Below, piece by piece: positions 46,372 to 56,143 of a stretch of 64,000 bases of DNA. How positions within the stretch are numbered: the stretch's first letter is position 1; every line of letters starts with the position of its first letter. Position numbers and translations under genes: made by a program. The notes beneath the pieces are model-generated. The model worked only from the letters and a program-made list of their open reading frames with translations, was not told the origin of the DNA and did no database searches. Source of the stretch: Clostridia bacterium (lineage in GTDB: Bacteria; Bacillota; Clostridia; Oscillospirales; Acutalibacteraceae); assembly GCA_017516965.1 (NCBI GenBank), contig JAFXAP010000015.1, positions 1-64,000 on the forward strand. The letters run 5' to 3'.

Positions 46372-47928
46372 TTATTTAGCGTAGTCAACAGCACGGCTTT
46401 CGCGTATGATGTTAACCTTAACCTGACCCGGATATTCAAGCTCGTTTTCAATCTTTTGAACGATATCGTGAGCCATAATAACCATCTGGTCATCATTTAC
46501 AGCCTCAGGCTTAACAATAATACGAACCTCACGGCCTGCCTGAATAGCATAAGAATCTTCAACACCGTTAAAGGACTTGGCGATTTCCTCTAACTTTTCA
46601 AGACGCTTGATATAGCTTTCAATGTTTTCACGTCTAGCGCCGGGACGTGCGGCACTTATAGCGTCAGCCGCCTGAACGATACAAGCGATAACTGTCTTGG
46701 CCTCTACGTCACCGTGGTGAGCGTGAATTGCGTGAATAACAGCCTCGTTTTCGCGATATTTTTTAGCAGCTTCAACACCAAGCTGAATGTGTGAACCCTC
46801 TTGCTCGTGGTCGATTGACTTACCAATATCGTGAAGCAAACCTGCGCGTTTTGCAAGGGTAACGTCGGCGCCAAGCTCAGCCGCAATAAGACCTGAAAGG
46901 TAGCAAACCTCAAGCGAATGGTTAAGTACGTTTTGACCGTAACTTGTACGGAAATGCAAACGACCGAGTAGCTTGATAAGTTCGGGGTGCAGATTGTGAA
47001 CACCACTGTCTACCATAGCGCGTTCGCCCTGCTGTTTGATTATAGCCTCTACCTCGGCAGTAGCCTTGGCAACGGTTTCTTCAATTCTTGCAGGATGAAT
47101 TCTGCCGTCAACAATAAGTTTTTCAAGTGTTACGCGGGCAATTTCACGGCGAATTGGTTCAAAACTTGATACTGTAATTGCCTCGGGTGTGTCATCAATA
47201 ATAAGGTCAACACCTGTTGCATTTTCAATAGCGCGGATGTTTCTACCCTCACGGCCGATGATACGACCCTTCATTTCATCATTTGGAAGCGGCACTACTG
47301 AAATTGTAATGTCAGATGAGTGGTCAGCGGCGCAACGCTGAATTGCGTGGGCAATAACCTCACGTGCAAGTTTGTCTGATTCATCACGGGTTTGCTGTTC
47401 AAATTCCATAATTTTAACAGCCTTCTCGTGAGAAAGTTCACCCTCAAGCATTTGCAAAAGGTCGGCCTTTGCCTGTTCTTTTGAAAGACCTGAAATTTTT
47501 TCAAGCATTTCAAGTTGACTGCGTTTAAGCTGTTCGCACTCTTCAATTTTGGCATCAATTTGTTTTGCCTTTTCCTGAAGTTTTTCTTCCTTAGCTTCAA
47601 GATTGTCTATCTTGCGGTCAAGGGTTTCTTCTTTTTGTTGAAGTCTGTGCTCCTGTCTTTGAACCTCGGCTCTTCTTTCGCGAAGATCCTTTTCGGTGTC
47701 TTGACGGAGTTGATGAATTTCTTCCTTAGCTTCAAGCAAGGTTTCTTTCTTTCGGGTTTCGGCAGTTTTCATTGCATCATTAAGTATGCGCTTAGCTTCG
47801 GTCTCGGCAGAGCCGATTGTTTTTTCTGCAGAATGCTTACGAACGGCAGAGCCTACAAAAAAGCCAATTACACACAGCACCAATGCAACAGCGCCGAAAA
47901 CAACATAAAAAATTGGATCTGTGGGCAT
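46372..47928 (-). CDS. rny: Ribonuclease Y
   Basis: A 518-residue membrane-anchored endoribonuclease that starts mRNA decay. The order is an N-terminal membrane helix (about residues 5-27), a long coiled coil of Glu/Lys-rich sequence (about 30-190), a KH domain with [15 protein letters not shown] (about 216-230), and an HD domain with HDIGKS near residue 366 followed by [11 protein letters not shown]. All are as in Bacillus RNase Y. The leader before it is about 147 bases and can fold into stable hairpins. Confidence 0.97.
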   Translation of the reverse strand: MPTDPIFYVVFGAVALVLCVIGFFVGSAVRKHSAEKTIGSAETEAKRILNDAMKTAETRKKETLLEAKEEIHQLRQDTEKDLRERRAEVQRQEHRLQQKEETLDRKIDNLEAKEEKLQEKAKQIDAKIEECEQLKRSQLEMLEKISGLSKEQAKADLLQMLEGELSHEKAVKIMEFEQQTRDESDKLAREVIAHAIQRCAADHSSDITISVVPLPNDEMKGRIIGREGRNIRAIENATGVDLIIDDTPEAITVSSFEPIRREIARVTLEKLIVDGRIHPARIEETVAKATAEVEAIIKQQGERAMVDSGVHNLHPELIKLLGRLHFRTSYGQNVLNHSLEVCYLSGLIAAELGADVTLAKRAGLLHDIGKSIDHEQEGSHIQLGVEAAKKYRENEAVIHAIHAHHGDVEAKTVIACIVQAADAISAARPGARRENIESYIKRLEKLEEIAKSFNGVEDSYAIQAGREVRIIVKPEAVNDDQMVIMAHDIVQKIENELEYPGQVKVNIIRESRAVDYAK

Positions 47929-48075
47929 AAAATTCCCTCCTTTATATTTAAAGCGGTTTTTACAGGTACAAAAAACAAAATTCTGTCGGGGACCGCTGAT
48001 AATGCCCCGTTTGAATAAATATTAGGGTATTGGTGAATTTCGCCAAAACTTTCACCAATACAAACTAAACTTATC
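47929..48075 (-). promoter_or_regulatory. Structured 5' leader of rny
   Basis: Between the predicted transcript start and the rny start codon lie an 11-bp stem (48027-48037 with 48051-48061), a 5-bp GC stem CGGGG/CCCCG (47987-47991 with 48005-48009), and a competing AGCGGT/ACCGCT pairing (47952-47957 with 47992-47997). This could support feedback control by RNA cleavage, as is known for the leader of RNase E in other bacteria. That is inference. Confidence 0.4.
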
Positions 48076-48081
48076 TACATA

Positions 48082-48110
48082 ATTCTACCACTATATTTAT
48101 ACGCTGTCAA
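48082..48110 (-). promoter_or_regulatory. Promoter of rny
   Basis: On the minus strand TTGACA (48105-48110) and TAGAAT (48082-48087) are separated by 17 bases. Confidence 0.82.
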
Positions 48111-48111
48111 G

Positions 48112-48160
48112 AAAAAATGCCGTTTATATGGTATTTTAACCACTAAAAACGACATTTTTT
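48112..48160 (-). terminator. Terminator after the FkbM methyltransferase gene
   Basis: An imperfect 14-bp stem (48112-48125 with 48147-48160, one mismatch) with T run directly precedes the rny promoter. Confidence 0.6.
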
Positions 48161-48164
48161 TACA

Positions 48165-49199
48165 CTATATAAAGTAATATGACATATCCCAACACGGCAG
48201 TGACGGAAAATGCCTGAGATAAATTTTGTAATCATCACGCAAATTCAACACTTGCTCAGGCACTGCAAACAAATCTTCACTGCGGTGGTATGCCGCTATT
48301 TGCATTTTGGGTTTTAGTTTTGATATGGTGGCAGAGCCTCCCTTTATTGCGGCAACCTCGGCGCCCTCTATGTCCATTTTGATATATGTAGGCGCATTTT
48401 TTAAAGCGAGGGTATCAACCGTTACCGAATTGATTGTGCCCTCCCCTTTACCAAGGCTTGAACCGCGTGAATGTTGCATATCAAAGTTCACTTTACCGTC
48501 TATATCGCTAATGCATGCGTTAATGTTTGTTATTTTTTGCGCACCTTCGGTAGCGGCGCATAACTTATTATAGCTTTTAAAATCGGGCTCTACCGCTACA
48601 ATTTTGTTGCAGTTACTCACAACCGATAAAAATTCCTCTACCGTGTCTCCCCTATAAGCGCCTAAATCAAAATACGTTTCATTATCATTAAACTTTAATA
48701 TGTTCTTATATATTTCTTCACTCGGTGTCTGACAATCAAAAAGATAATCTATTTTGCCTGTTAGCTTATACATAACGGCGTTTTCAAAAACTTTTTTCGA
48801 AGTGTTATCTGCCAAGCGATTATAAATATTTTTGAGACGTTTTTCATTAGCGACTGCATATTCCATATTAAAAAGATTATCGCCGTAAACCGGCACGTCA
48901 GGGGCATACAGCTCTTGTTCATTTGCTATGCGTTTTATGTTTGCAATAACGTCGGGAAGGCTACTGCCAAAACACACAAGCACAATCATATCTCCAAAGG
49001 TATCTTTTGCGGTTTTGTAATCGGTTACCTTAAAGCCGTGAAACACTTTTTGGCGCACAAAACCATCGGATGCAAAAACACCCGATATTTTAATATCATA
49101 GCTATCAAGCACCGATATAATCTTGTCGGCGCCGTTACCCATTCCGTAAAGAACTATGGGTTTGGTTGTATCTTTTAAATATGTCCATAAATCTTTCAT
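48165..49199 (-). CDS. FkbM-family methyltransferase
   Basis: A 344-residue protein with an N-terminal Rossmann-like region (about residues 10-90, VLYGMGNGADKII) and a C-terminal FkbM methyltransferase domain. The SAM-binding start is YFDLGAYRGDTVEEF near residue 178, with VAVEPDFKSYNKL and the acidic YIKMDIEGAEVAAIKGG further on. Such enzymes methylate sugars or lipids of surface polymers. The N-terminal nucleotide-binding module resembles those that recognise sugar nucleotides, but its ligand is not known. Confidence 0.85.
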   Translation of the reverse strand: MKDLWTYLKDTTKPIVLYGMGNGADKIISVLDSYDIKISGVFASDGFVRQKVFHGFKVTDYKTAKDTFGDMIVLVCFGSSLPDVIANIKRIANEQELYAPDVPVYGDNLFNMEYAVANEKRLKNIYNRLADNTSKKVFENAVMYKLTGKIDYLFDCQTPSEEIYKNILKFNDNETYFDLGAYRGDTVEEFLSVVSNCNKIVAVEPDFKSYNKLCAATEGAQKITNINACISDIDGKVNFDMQHSRGSSLGKGEGTINSVTVDTLALKNAPTYIKMDIEGAEVAAIKGGSATISKLKPKMQIAAYHRSEDLFAVPEQVLNLRDDYKIYLRHFPSLPCWDMSYYFI

Positions 49200-49242
49200 A
49201 CCTTTATTATATATATAAATACAATTTTTTACAAGTAAGTTA

Positions 49243-49271
49243 TAGACAAAACTAAAATTATTTGATATATT
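49243..49271 (+). promoter_or_regulatory. Promoter of rhaB
   Basis: TAGACA (49243-49248), 17 bases and TATATT (49266-49271) lie about 34 bases before the start codon. No operator-like palindrome stands out. Confidence 0.5.
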
Positions 49272-49304
49272 AAGAAGGTAAATATTTTTTTGGAGGGTTC
49301 TTTA

Positions 49305-50774
49305 ATGAAAAAGGTTCTCGCTTTTGACTTTGGCGCTTCAAGCGGACGCGCTATGCTTGCCACATTAAATGACGGCAAAATAGATATGAAAGAAATTCAC
49401 CGCTTTTCTAACGACCCTGTCGTAGTTCGCGGCAGTATGTTTTGGGATGTGCTTCGTCTTTTCTTTGAAATCAAGACAGGTATTACCAAGGCTGTAAATG
49501 AAGGCGGTTTTGACGCTATCAGCATCGACACCTGGGGTGTTGACTTTGGGCTGCTTGATAAAAACGGTCGTTTGCTTGCAAACCCCTATCACTATCGTGA
49601 TAGCCGTACACACTCTATACCTGAAAAGGTTTTTAAGATTATCTCTAAAGATGAGCTTTACAGTAAAGCCGGTTTACAGTTTATTCACTTTAACACCATT
49701 TATCAGCTTATGTATTTAAAATTTAATGAGCCTGAAGTGTTTGACCGCGCTGATAAAATGCTTATGATGCCTGACCTTTTTGGTTATATGCTGACAGGTG
49801 AAATGAAAGAGGAGGCAACCATTGCCTCTACCTCTAATCTGCTAAACCCCTATACAAAGGATTGGGATTTTGAACTCATAGAGCAGTTAGGTTTGCCTAA
49901 AAACATTTTTGCGCCAATCACAAAACCGGGTAGCATTTACGGTTACCTTTCGGATGAAATCTGCGAAGAGCTTGGCTGTGACAAGGTTCCTGTTATTGCA
50001 GTTGCATCACACGATACCGCTTCCGCTGTTGCGGCTTGTCCAAGCGAACGCGATGATTTTGTTTACATAAGCTGTGGCACCTGGAGTCTTTTTGGTATCG
50101 AAAGCAAAACACCAATTCTTACAGCTGAGGCGGCACGTGCCGACTTTACAAACGAGGGTGGATTTGAAGACACAACCCGTTTTCTTAAAAACATTATGGG
50201 TTTGTGGCTTATTCAGGAATCACGCCGTCAGTTCCGCCGCGAAGGTGAAGAGGTTGGTTTTGACACCCTTGAAAAAGAAGCATTGGCTTCAGAGCCTTTC
50301 AAATGCTTTATCAATGTAGATGACCCCGCATTTGAACCAGCAGGAAATTTACCGCGCAGAGTTAAAGAATATTGCGAAAAAACAGGTCAATACGTGCCTC
50401 AAACACGTGGCGAGGTTATGCGCTGTATCTACCAGAGTCTTGCAATGAAATACAAATACACCTTTAATGCTCTTAACAATATGGGCGACAAAAAATACCA
50501 CAGCATCAACATTTTAGGCGGTGGCATTAAAGACCGACTTCTTTGCCAGATGACAAGTGACGCTTGTAACGTGCCTGTACTTGCAGGTCCTACCGAAGCG
50601 ACAGTTATGGGTAACATTGGTGTTGCAATGAATGCTTTGGGCGAAATCGAAGGCTTTACCGAGCTTCGTAAGGTTGTATCAAACTCAACCGAAATTAAGA
50701 CCTACTCACCAAGCGAAAACGAGCTTTGGGAAAAGGCATACGCCGACTATCTTAAGGCTACAGGTCTTAACTGA
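49305..50774 (+). CDS. rhaB: Rhamnulokinase
   Basis: A 489-residue FGGY-family sugar kinase that phosphorylates L-rhamnulose. The ATP site begins at AFDFGASSGRAM (residues 6-17). The SIDTWGVDFGLLD and NPYHYRDSRT segments, and the CGTWSLFGIE and GGGIKDRLLCQMTSDA motifs, follow the rhamnulokinase pattern. The true start is the ATG at 49305, 7 bases after TGGAGGG. It stands alone; no rhaA, rhaD or regulator is nearby, so the remaining rhamnose genes must lie elsewhere. Confidence 0.93.
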   Translation: MKKVLAFDFGASSGRAMLATLNDGKIDMKEIHRFSNDPVVVRGSMFWDVLRLFFEIKTGITKAVNEGGFDAISIDTWGVDFGLLDKNGRLLANPYHYRDSRTHSIPEKVFKIISKDELYSKAGLQFIHFNTIYQLMYLKFNEPEVFDRADKMLMMPDLFGYMLTGEMKEEATIASTSNLLNPYTKDWDFELIEQLGLPKNIFAPITKPGSIYGYLSDEICEELGCDKVPVIAVASHDTASAVAACPSERDDFVYISCGTWSLFGIESKTPILTAEAARADFTNEGGFEDTTRFLKNIMGLWLIQESRRQFRREGEEVGFDTLEKEALASEPFKCFINVDDPAFEPAGNLPRRVKEYCEKTGQYVPQTRGEVMRCIYQSLAMKYKYTFNALNNMGDKKYHSINILGGGIKDRLLCQMTSDACNVPVLAGPTEATVMGNIGVAMNALGEIEGFTELRKVVSNSTEIKTYSPSENELWEKAYADYLKATGLN

Positions 50775-50788
50775 TTAATAATATAATC

Positions 50789-50825
50789 AACAGCACCCGT
50801 TAAAACAAACGGGTGCTGTTTTTCG
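50789..50825 (+). terminator. Intrinsic terminator of rhaB
   Basis: A 13-bp stem (50789-50801 with 50808-50820) rich in GC with CAGCACCCG, followed by TTTTTC. Confidence 0.92.
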
Positions 50826-50835
50826 TTATACAAGA

Positions 50836-50865
50836 AAAACCGACTGAATTTAATCAGTCGGTTTT
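50836..50865 (-). terminator. Terminator of the 41-residue peptide gene
   Basis: AAAACCGACTGA (50836-50847) pairs with TCAGTCGGTTTT (50854-50865), placed right after the stop codon of the small gene on the minus strand. Confidence 0.85.
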
Positions 50866-50869
50866 AAAA

Positions 50870-50995
50870 TTATTCTTCGTCTACGATAAAGCCATCGCCG
50901 GCCCAGATATCATCGTCGCCCCAACCGGGTTCACTTGTAACGATAATATCATTAAACTGTAAATCATAGATTTCTATTTTAGCTTTTTCAAACAT
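50870..50995 (-). CDS. 41-residue acidic peptide, unknown
   Basis: A small open reading frame just downstream of the giant secreted protein gene. It starts at an ATG preceded by an AAGGAGAT ribosome binding site at a normal distance and ends shortly before a perfect terminator, so it is very likely translated. The sequence is acidic, with MFEKAKIEIYDLQFND, then EPGWGDDDIWAGDGF and a short acidic end. The first half could form a beta-strand or helix and the second is Gly/Asp/Trp rich. It has no signal peptide. I do not recognise it; no function is assigned. Its placement in the same transcript points to a link with the large protein. Confidence 0.7.
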   Translation of the reverse strand: MFEKAKIEIYDLQFNDIIVTSEPGWGDDDIWAGDGFIVDEE

Positions 50996-51024
50996 AACTT
51001 AAAATCTCCTTTTTAATACCATCA

Positions 51025-54000
51025 TTACACATTACTGCCATAGCGTGACTGAAGCATGGTTATATAGAACTTTAGTGCCTTTGCAGCCTCGATACGTGTT
51101 TCATAGTATTCACAAGGTTGCGCTGAGTTTGCGGCTTCTAATTCAAGACCGACACCGTCAATGCTGAATTTACCAAAATAGTAGTCTTTACCATTGTAAT
51201 TAACATTTACGTCAATACCGGTAAGCATTGCTGATATAGGAAGTCCTGTTGCCTTATAGGTATGATATCTACCGTTTTTCTTGGTATTAGTCCAACCGCT
51301 TACATTTTTGATATCTTCACCATTGTAAGCAGGAACCGAAATAGGCTCGGTTGTAATAGTTTCGTCGTTTTGTGTGTAGGTGAATGTTACCTTTATGTTT
51401 TCACGGTTTGTTTTATAATCCCCAAGGAAAGCAAACGCAAACGACATATACGGATTTGCCTTTGTGCTAAGTGCAGTCTGATATACACCAAATGCCATTG
51501 TACCGTTTGAGTGATACTCATAGTCACAGGTTTCATTATCATCTGTATCGGGTGTGATAAACTTAACATCATTATACGCAGGATATTCTGTAGCAAAGCT
51601 CTCATCGTGTGAGTTAAGACTTGGCATAGCGCCAAAATAACTGCAATGCCATGCGCCATCAGGATTGGTTAGTGCATTATACCAATCAAGCTGTGGCATA
51701 ACCTCTCTTGCGTCCATACCATTGATTTCATCTATGTTAATACGTGTAAGCTGTGCAGGTTTGAATGTAAGGTATTTGGTAGGATTACCACTAGTAAATT
51801 CCACATTTGTTACCTGAGCATCGGTATATACATTTTCATAACATCTTACATCATTAAAACGGCTACCGTGTCCTTGGGTTGTGTCATAAGGATCACATCC
51901 CAAAACAACACTGCTACGAACCATGTTAAAATGCAAATTACCGCCATCTACGTCAATTTTTGTAACGAGACCTTCAGGTGCTTTTGCCGTGCTTGGAACA
52001 GCGTTTCCTGCATTATTAACAAGTGGCATTTTAACATTTTCGCCGTAGGTTGCATTATTACCATAAACTAAACAATTGTCAATGTAAACGGTATCACTAA
52101 ACGAACCTATCATAACACCGGAACGATTGCCTTGGGTAGAAGTATTATATAGATAATTATTAGTAACGGTTACGCCATTAACCCATATAATACCCGTCTC
52201 TTTTTTACCGTTTCCGCCACCGTTGGAAACTGCTGCAAGAGCGGCTACCTGATAGTTTGAAGCAGCACTTGTGAAATAACTGTTTTTAAGCGTAAGGTTG
52301 CTTATAACTGCGCCTGCATCCACGTTGCAGATAAGGGCTGCGTTGTTTGGCGAATTCTTAATATACGCACCATAAATGGTAACACCGTTAAAGTCGATAT
52401 TACCGCAGAAGGTTGTACCTTCCCAACCGCCTGTTTTCCACGGCTCAAAGCCACTGCCGTTTTCAAAGTGTGATTTAACTGCGGCAGCATCACTGAGCGC
52501 CATAATGGCAGCTGCTTTTTCCTCTGGCTGCAATACAATATTTTTGATGCCGTCGGCAACCTTAAAGTATTTGCCATCTGTGTCAGCAAAATTACCTATA
52601 GGTCTGCTTACAACCCAAGCAAGCTCGGCAGCAGTGTTAATGATATAAGGATCATTCTTTGTGCCGTTACCCTGTGAAATGCCTGTTGCTGTTTCACCAT
52701 CCCAATAGATTGTCTTTGGTTCCGGTTCGGGAATGTTGTATGGTGCGTAAAGTGTTGGGTAACCCTCTGTTGCACACCAAACTGTACTCCAGTTAAGGTT
52801 TGGCATATTATCGGCAACATTAAGTCCTTTAAGCTTTTCATCGCTAAGTGGGAATATTCTGTTTGTAAAGTTACGGTTAGTCAGTGTACCGCCAAGGTAA
52901 ACCCCTGTAACAGGAACATCACTTGTTGTATAAACGTTATTAAAGTGAGTTTCAAGACCTGAGTGCTGAACACCGTTGTTGTTGTTGCTTATGCTGGTTG
53001 CATATGGCTTAATACCAATAACAATACAGTTATTTACATCAAGTGCGTTTGAACCTGCAACGCCTACTACACCACCGTGACATACCTGTTGGCCTGCTAC
53101 ACTGGTGCCTTCATTCAAAGAAACAAAGTTATCTTCATCAAGATTTACATAGCAGTTTTTAACTATTACCTTGTTGTTTACGTAAAGTGTTTCGGTTGTG
53201 TTACCGTCACCGTCTTCATCATTTGTGTCTTTATAGCTTGATGGGCAATCAACTCTACCCACTACAGCGCCTACACCCATACCGTAGCCTGTTTTTGTAA
53301 CCTCAAGATAAGAATCGGTTACAGAACAGTTTTCGATTGTAAGGGTTGTATTGTTAGTATTAGTGCCTTCACCTTTATAGTAACCAACAATACCACCTGC
53401 TGCAGTTGTTGCAGTAAAGTGAGCCTTGTTAACGTTGATGTTTTTGATGGTTACGTCGCCCTTTGTACAGGTAAAAAGACCTGCATTGGTAGAAACTGAA
53501 TTGTGGTTGGTCCAAGCGCCGTAAACTGTAGCGCCGTTACCGTCGAAGTGACCCTGGAAGCCGGGTGTGCCACCAGCGTGGTTTTTACCACTGCCTATAA
53601 CTATATCAAGGTTGGTTTTTCCGCTTGCTAACGAATTGCCGGCTAATGTACCGTTTATATCGAGCTTGTCGGTTGAAAGGTTAAAGCCAGCGATACTGTC
53701 GGCTACCTTGTAGTATTTGCCGTCAGTATCATTGCCCGATGCTTTACATAGGTAAACAAGCTCTTCGGCGCTATCGATTATAATAGCATTATCCCAATCG
53801 GCACCGGTTTCGCCATTATCTGCAAGATTATTGTCATACCACTTACTTGTACTGCCGAGGTCATTAACAAGATAATCGCCGAATTCAAGTAAATCAATCT
53901 CGGTAGGAATTACCTTTGGATTTTCAGGTTTTGCAGTACCAAGCGCGATGGTTGATGCATTTGAATAGTTTACAAGAGCGGCTGCAACAAGTTTGTCTGA

Positions 54001-55944
54001 TTGTTCATATTCCGCACCCTGAACTATGTCGTTACAATAGTCGGAGACAGAAAACGCATGAGTAATACCCATAAGCTGGGTTTCGGTACTGCTTGAAGGG
54101 GTATATCTTGCAACGTAAAGTGTTTTGTCAACATCGGCTGCAGAAAGACCCTTTACTGTAATCATTTTAGAACTGCTTGGAAGTTCGCCTTCATAACGGG
54201 CAATCTCTTTATCATCTACCTTGATTTTTGAAGCTGCAAAGCTTGATGTAGTTGATGTAAATACCGATGTTTTATCGTTTGCTACTTCAATTGTGTCACT
54301 ATAGTTCATTACCATACCGTTTTCGTCGGTAATAATCATCTGCTCATTATCCATTGTTGATGGATAGTGAAGATTAAGTGACAGGCTACCGTCATCTTCA
54401 TAGCTGACATTAGCGCCCGAAATGTTACGGAAGTTATTAAAGGCAAATATACCTTTTCTGCCGTTAGCAGGAACCTCAACATCTTTATCGTTTTCATCTA
54501 TTTCATATACTTTATATGGAAGATCGGGGGCTGCAATCATAGGAGTAACTCGACCGCACTTTTTACATCTTGCATTATAAAGCTCGAAGTAATCTACGCC
54601 TTCGCGAGCCTCAGGATTTTTTGCAAGAAGGGCGTCAATAGCGGCCTTATTTACAGGATCAAGGGTGCCATATTTATTATCTTCAAGAGCGCCCTCGTGA
54701 ACGTGGAAGAAGTTGGTTGTTGCGTTTTCATCTGATGCTGAAAGACTGCTTAAACCGTCTTTACCAGTAAAATTAAGAGCATATTTCTTATCGTATTGAA
54801 CATAGTTTTCTGTAGCCCAGTGACCGTCACGGTTTCTGTATTTTTGTTCTACACCGTCAACGGTTGTAGTACCAATTAACTGATCTGCATCTACGCTTGC
54901 ATTTCCGCCAATACGGTCACAGGTACCGGTAAAGTCAAATGTAATAGTAAATGTGATTGAGGTAAATTCAGCGCTTGAATTAAAGGTTATATCTTTAAAG
55001 CCCTGCGCATACTGCGCATATGAATGGGTTTGACCTGCGCTGTCTTCACTAACGGTTGAAATAGAATAACCAAGTGTTTCGGTTGCAACATCAACTGTAG
55101 TATACTCACGATAATATTTGTCAAGCAAAGCGTTATCCAATTTAGTAACGCTTTTAGTGCCTTCACCATCAGCAACTGTGAAATAAGTATTTTTACTATC
55201 GCTTGTTGCTTTATAAGTATCGGTCAAATTGTAGATATATTTTCTACCGTCATCACTTGAGCCTTCGATAGCGTTGGTAGTGTTGTTTTCACCCTTAGCA
55301 AATGAATCAGAATAGTTGCTATTGGTAAAGTACTGACCTACATCACTTGCATCGACAACTGTACCATTTGCAAGCACACCGCCGGTAATTTCAATTTTGG
55401 TGTCATAAAGACCAACGACGCCGTCATAAACGTTTGGAAGCAGGGTTCCTTTGTTACCGTTGTTTTCTTTATATGATTTGTCGGTATCAACAACTGTTTT
55501 AGTAACCGTCTGAGTACCGGTCTGGTTGCCCTCAGAATCGTATACAGGTTCTTCAACCTCTACTTCCTTATAGTAATTAACACCGGCAATCATATAGTTT
55601 CTTTCGCCAGTTACAGGATCCACTTTATCTCTTGCATAAAATTCTTCAAGTGTTTCGTTGGTAGGTGTAACATAGTTACCGTTTGAGTCAAAGTTAACGT
55701 CATCGATAACGTCACTACCAAACATAAGGTCAAAGCTACCAGATGTAAGACCTGTTGTACTGTTTAGCGTTACAGTAGCTGTTGTAACTTTTGTACCGGC
55801 TGCAACGCTTTCGGCTACAACACTGTAGGTATTACCGGCTGCCGCTGCGTTTGTAGAAATTATACTACCACAAACAGCGCTGATACACAGTGCCATAACA
55901 AGAACTGCTGAAAGTAATTTTTTGTTGAATGCTCTACTTGTCAT
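51025..55944 (-). CDS. Giant secreted beta-helix-repeat surface protein
   Basis: A 1639-residue exported protein. The N terminus has a signal peptide (basic, hydrophobic, then STNAAAAG, cleavage near residue 34). The next 130 residues (TYSVVAESVAAGTKVTTATV onward) resemble cohesin-like beta-sandwich carriers. A CKKC pair lies near residue 461. Two homologous modules follow: one beginning IIDSAEELVYLC near residue 721, the other IINTAAELAWVV near residue 1101. Each then has a GKYxKVAD unit, a (F)DGNGxTVYGA unit and a long stretch of parallel-beta-helix strands with GLFTC-like turns, as in GLUG-containing adhesins. The start follows AAGGAGAG; an earlier ATG overlaps it. No cell-wall anchor or dockerin was noticed. 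Partner and function are unknown. Confidence 0.7.
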   Translation of the reverse strand: MTSRAFNKKLLSAVLVMALCISAVCGSIISTNAAAAGNTYSVVAESVAAGTKVTTATVTLNSTTGLTSGSFDLMFGSDVIDDVNFDSNGNYVTPTNETLEEFYARDKVDPVTGERNYMIAGVNYYKEVEVEEPVYDSEGNQTGTQTVTKTVVDTDKSYKENNGNKGTLLPNVYDGVVGLYDTKIEITGGVLANGTVVDASDVGQYFTNSNYSDSFAKGENNTTNAIEGSSDDGRKYIYNLTDTYKATSDSKNTYFTVADGEGTKSVTKLDNALLDKYYREYTTVDVATETLGYSISTVSEDSAGQTHSYAQYAQGFKDITFNSSAEFTSITFTITFDFTGTCDRIGGNASVDADQLIGTTTVDGVEQKYRNRDGHWATENYVQYDKKYALNFTGKDGLSSLSASDENATTNFFHVHEGALEDNKYGTLDPVNKAAIDALLAKNPEAREGVDYFELYNARCKKCGRVTPMIAAPDLPYKVYEIDENDKDVEVPANGRKGIFAFNNFRNISGANVSYEDDGSLSLNLHYPSTMDNEQMIITDENGMVMNYSDTIEVANDKTSVFTSTTSSFAASKIKVDDKEIARYEGELPSSSKMITVKGLSAADVDKTLYVARYTPSSSTETQLMGITHAFSVSDYCNDIVQGAEYEQSDKLVAAALVNYSNASTIALGTAKPENPKVIPTEIDLLEFGDYLVNDLGSTSKWYDNNLADNGETGADWDNAIIIDSAEELVYLCKASGNDTDGKYYKVADSIAGFNLSTDKLDINGTLAGNSLASGKTNLDIVIGSGKNHAGGTPGFQGHFDGNGATVYGAWTNHNSVSTNAGLFTCTKGDVTIKNINVNKAHFTATTAAGGIVGYYKGEGTNTNNTTLTIENCSVTDSYLEVTKTGYGMGVGAVVGRVDCPSSYKDTNDEDGDGNTTETLYVNNKVIVKNCYVNLDEDNFVSLNEGTSVAGQQVCHGGVVGVAGSNALDVNNCIVIGIKPYATSISNNNNGVQHSGLETHFNNVYTTSDVPVTGVYLGGTLTNRNFTNRIFPLSDEKLKGLNVADNMPNLNWSTVWCATEGYPTLYAPYNIPEPEPKTIYWDGETATGISQGNGTKNDPYIINTAAELAWVVSRPIGNFADTDGKYFKVADGIKNIVLQPEEKAAAIMALSDAAAVKSHFENGSGFEPWKTGGWEGTTFCGNIDFNGVTIYGAYIKNSPNNAALICNVDAGAVISNLTLKNSYFTSAASNYQVAALAAVSNGGGNGKKETGIIWVNGVTVTNNYLYNTSTQGNRSGVMIGSFSDTVYIDNCLVYGNNATYGENVKMPLVNNAGNAVPSTAKAPEGLVTKIDVDGGNLHFNMVRSSVVLGCDPYDTTQGHGSRFNDVRCYENVYTDAQVTNVEFTSGNPTKYLTFKPAQLTRINIDEINGMDAREVMPQLDWYNALTNPDGAWHCSYFGAMPSLNSHDESFATEYPAYNDVKFITPDTDDNETCDYEYHSNGTMAFGVYQTALSTKANPYMSFAFAFLGDYKTNRENIKVTFTYTQNDETITTEPISVPAYNGEDIKNVSGWTNTKKNGRYHTYKATGLPISAMLTGIDVNVNYNGKDYYFGKFSIDGVGLELEAANSAQPCEYYETRIEAAKALKFYITMLQSRYGSNV

Positions 55945-56107
55945 AGTGCAATCTCTCCTTTTTAACATATTATTTATAATATATTACCACTTTCCCTAAA
56001 AATTTTCAAGGACTCACTTCATACGAATTTGACCAAAGTTTTTTTATGTTTTTGTGCATATTTACAATAAAAGTGTAGTGACCACTTGCAAAACCCACTA
56101 AAACCGA

Positions 56108-56137
56108 AAAACACCCGCTCGATAGCGGGTGTTTTTT
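56108..56137 (-). terminator. Intrinsic terminator of the hydrolase gene
   Basis: ACACCCGCT (56111-56119) pairs with AGCGGGTGT (56124-56132) around a CGAT loop. A and T runs flank the stem. It follows the alpha/beta hydrolase stop codon on the minus strand. Confidence 0.9.
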
Positions 56138-56143
56138 TTAAAA

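Noticed and set aside
51262..52648. Plus-strand frames opposite the giant protein gene
   Set aside because: They are antisense shadows with no start signals or recognisable domains.
54987..55556. Small minus-strand frames inside the giant protein gene
   Set aside because: They are in other frames of the same strand, lack ribosome binding sites and are explained by the long gene.
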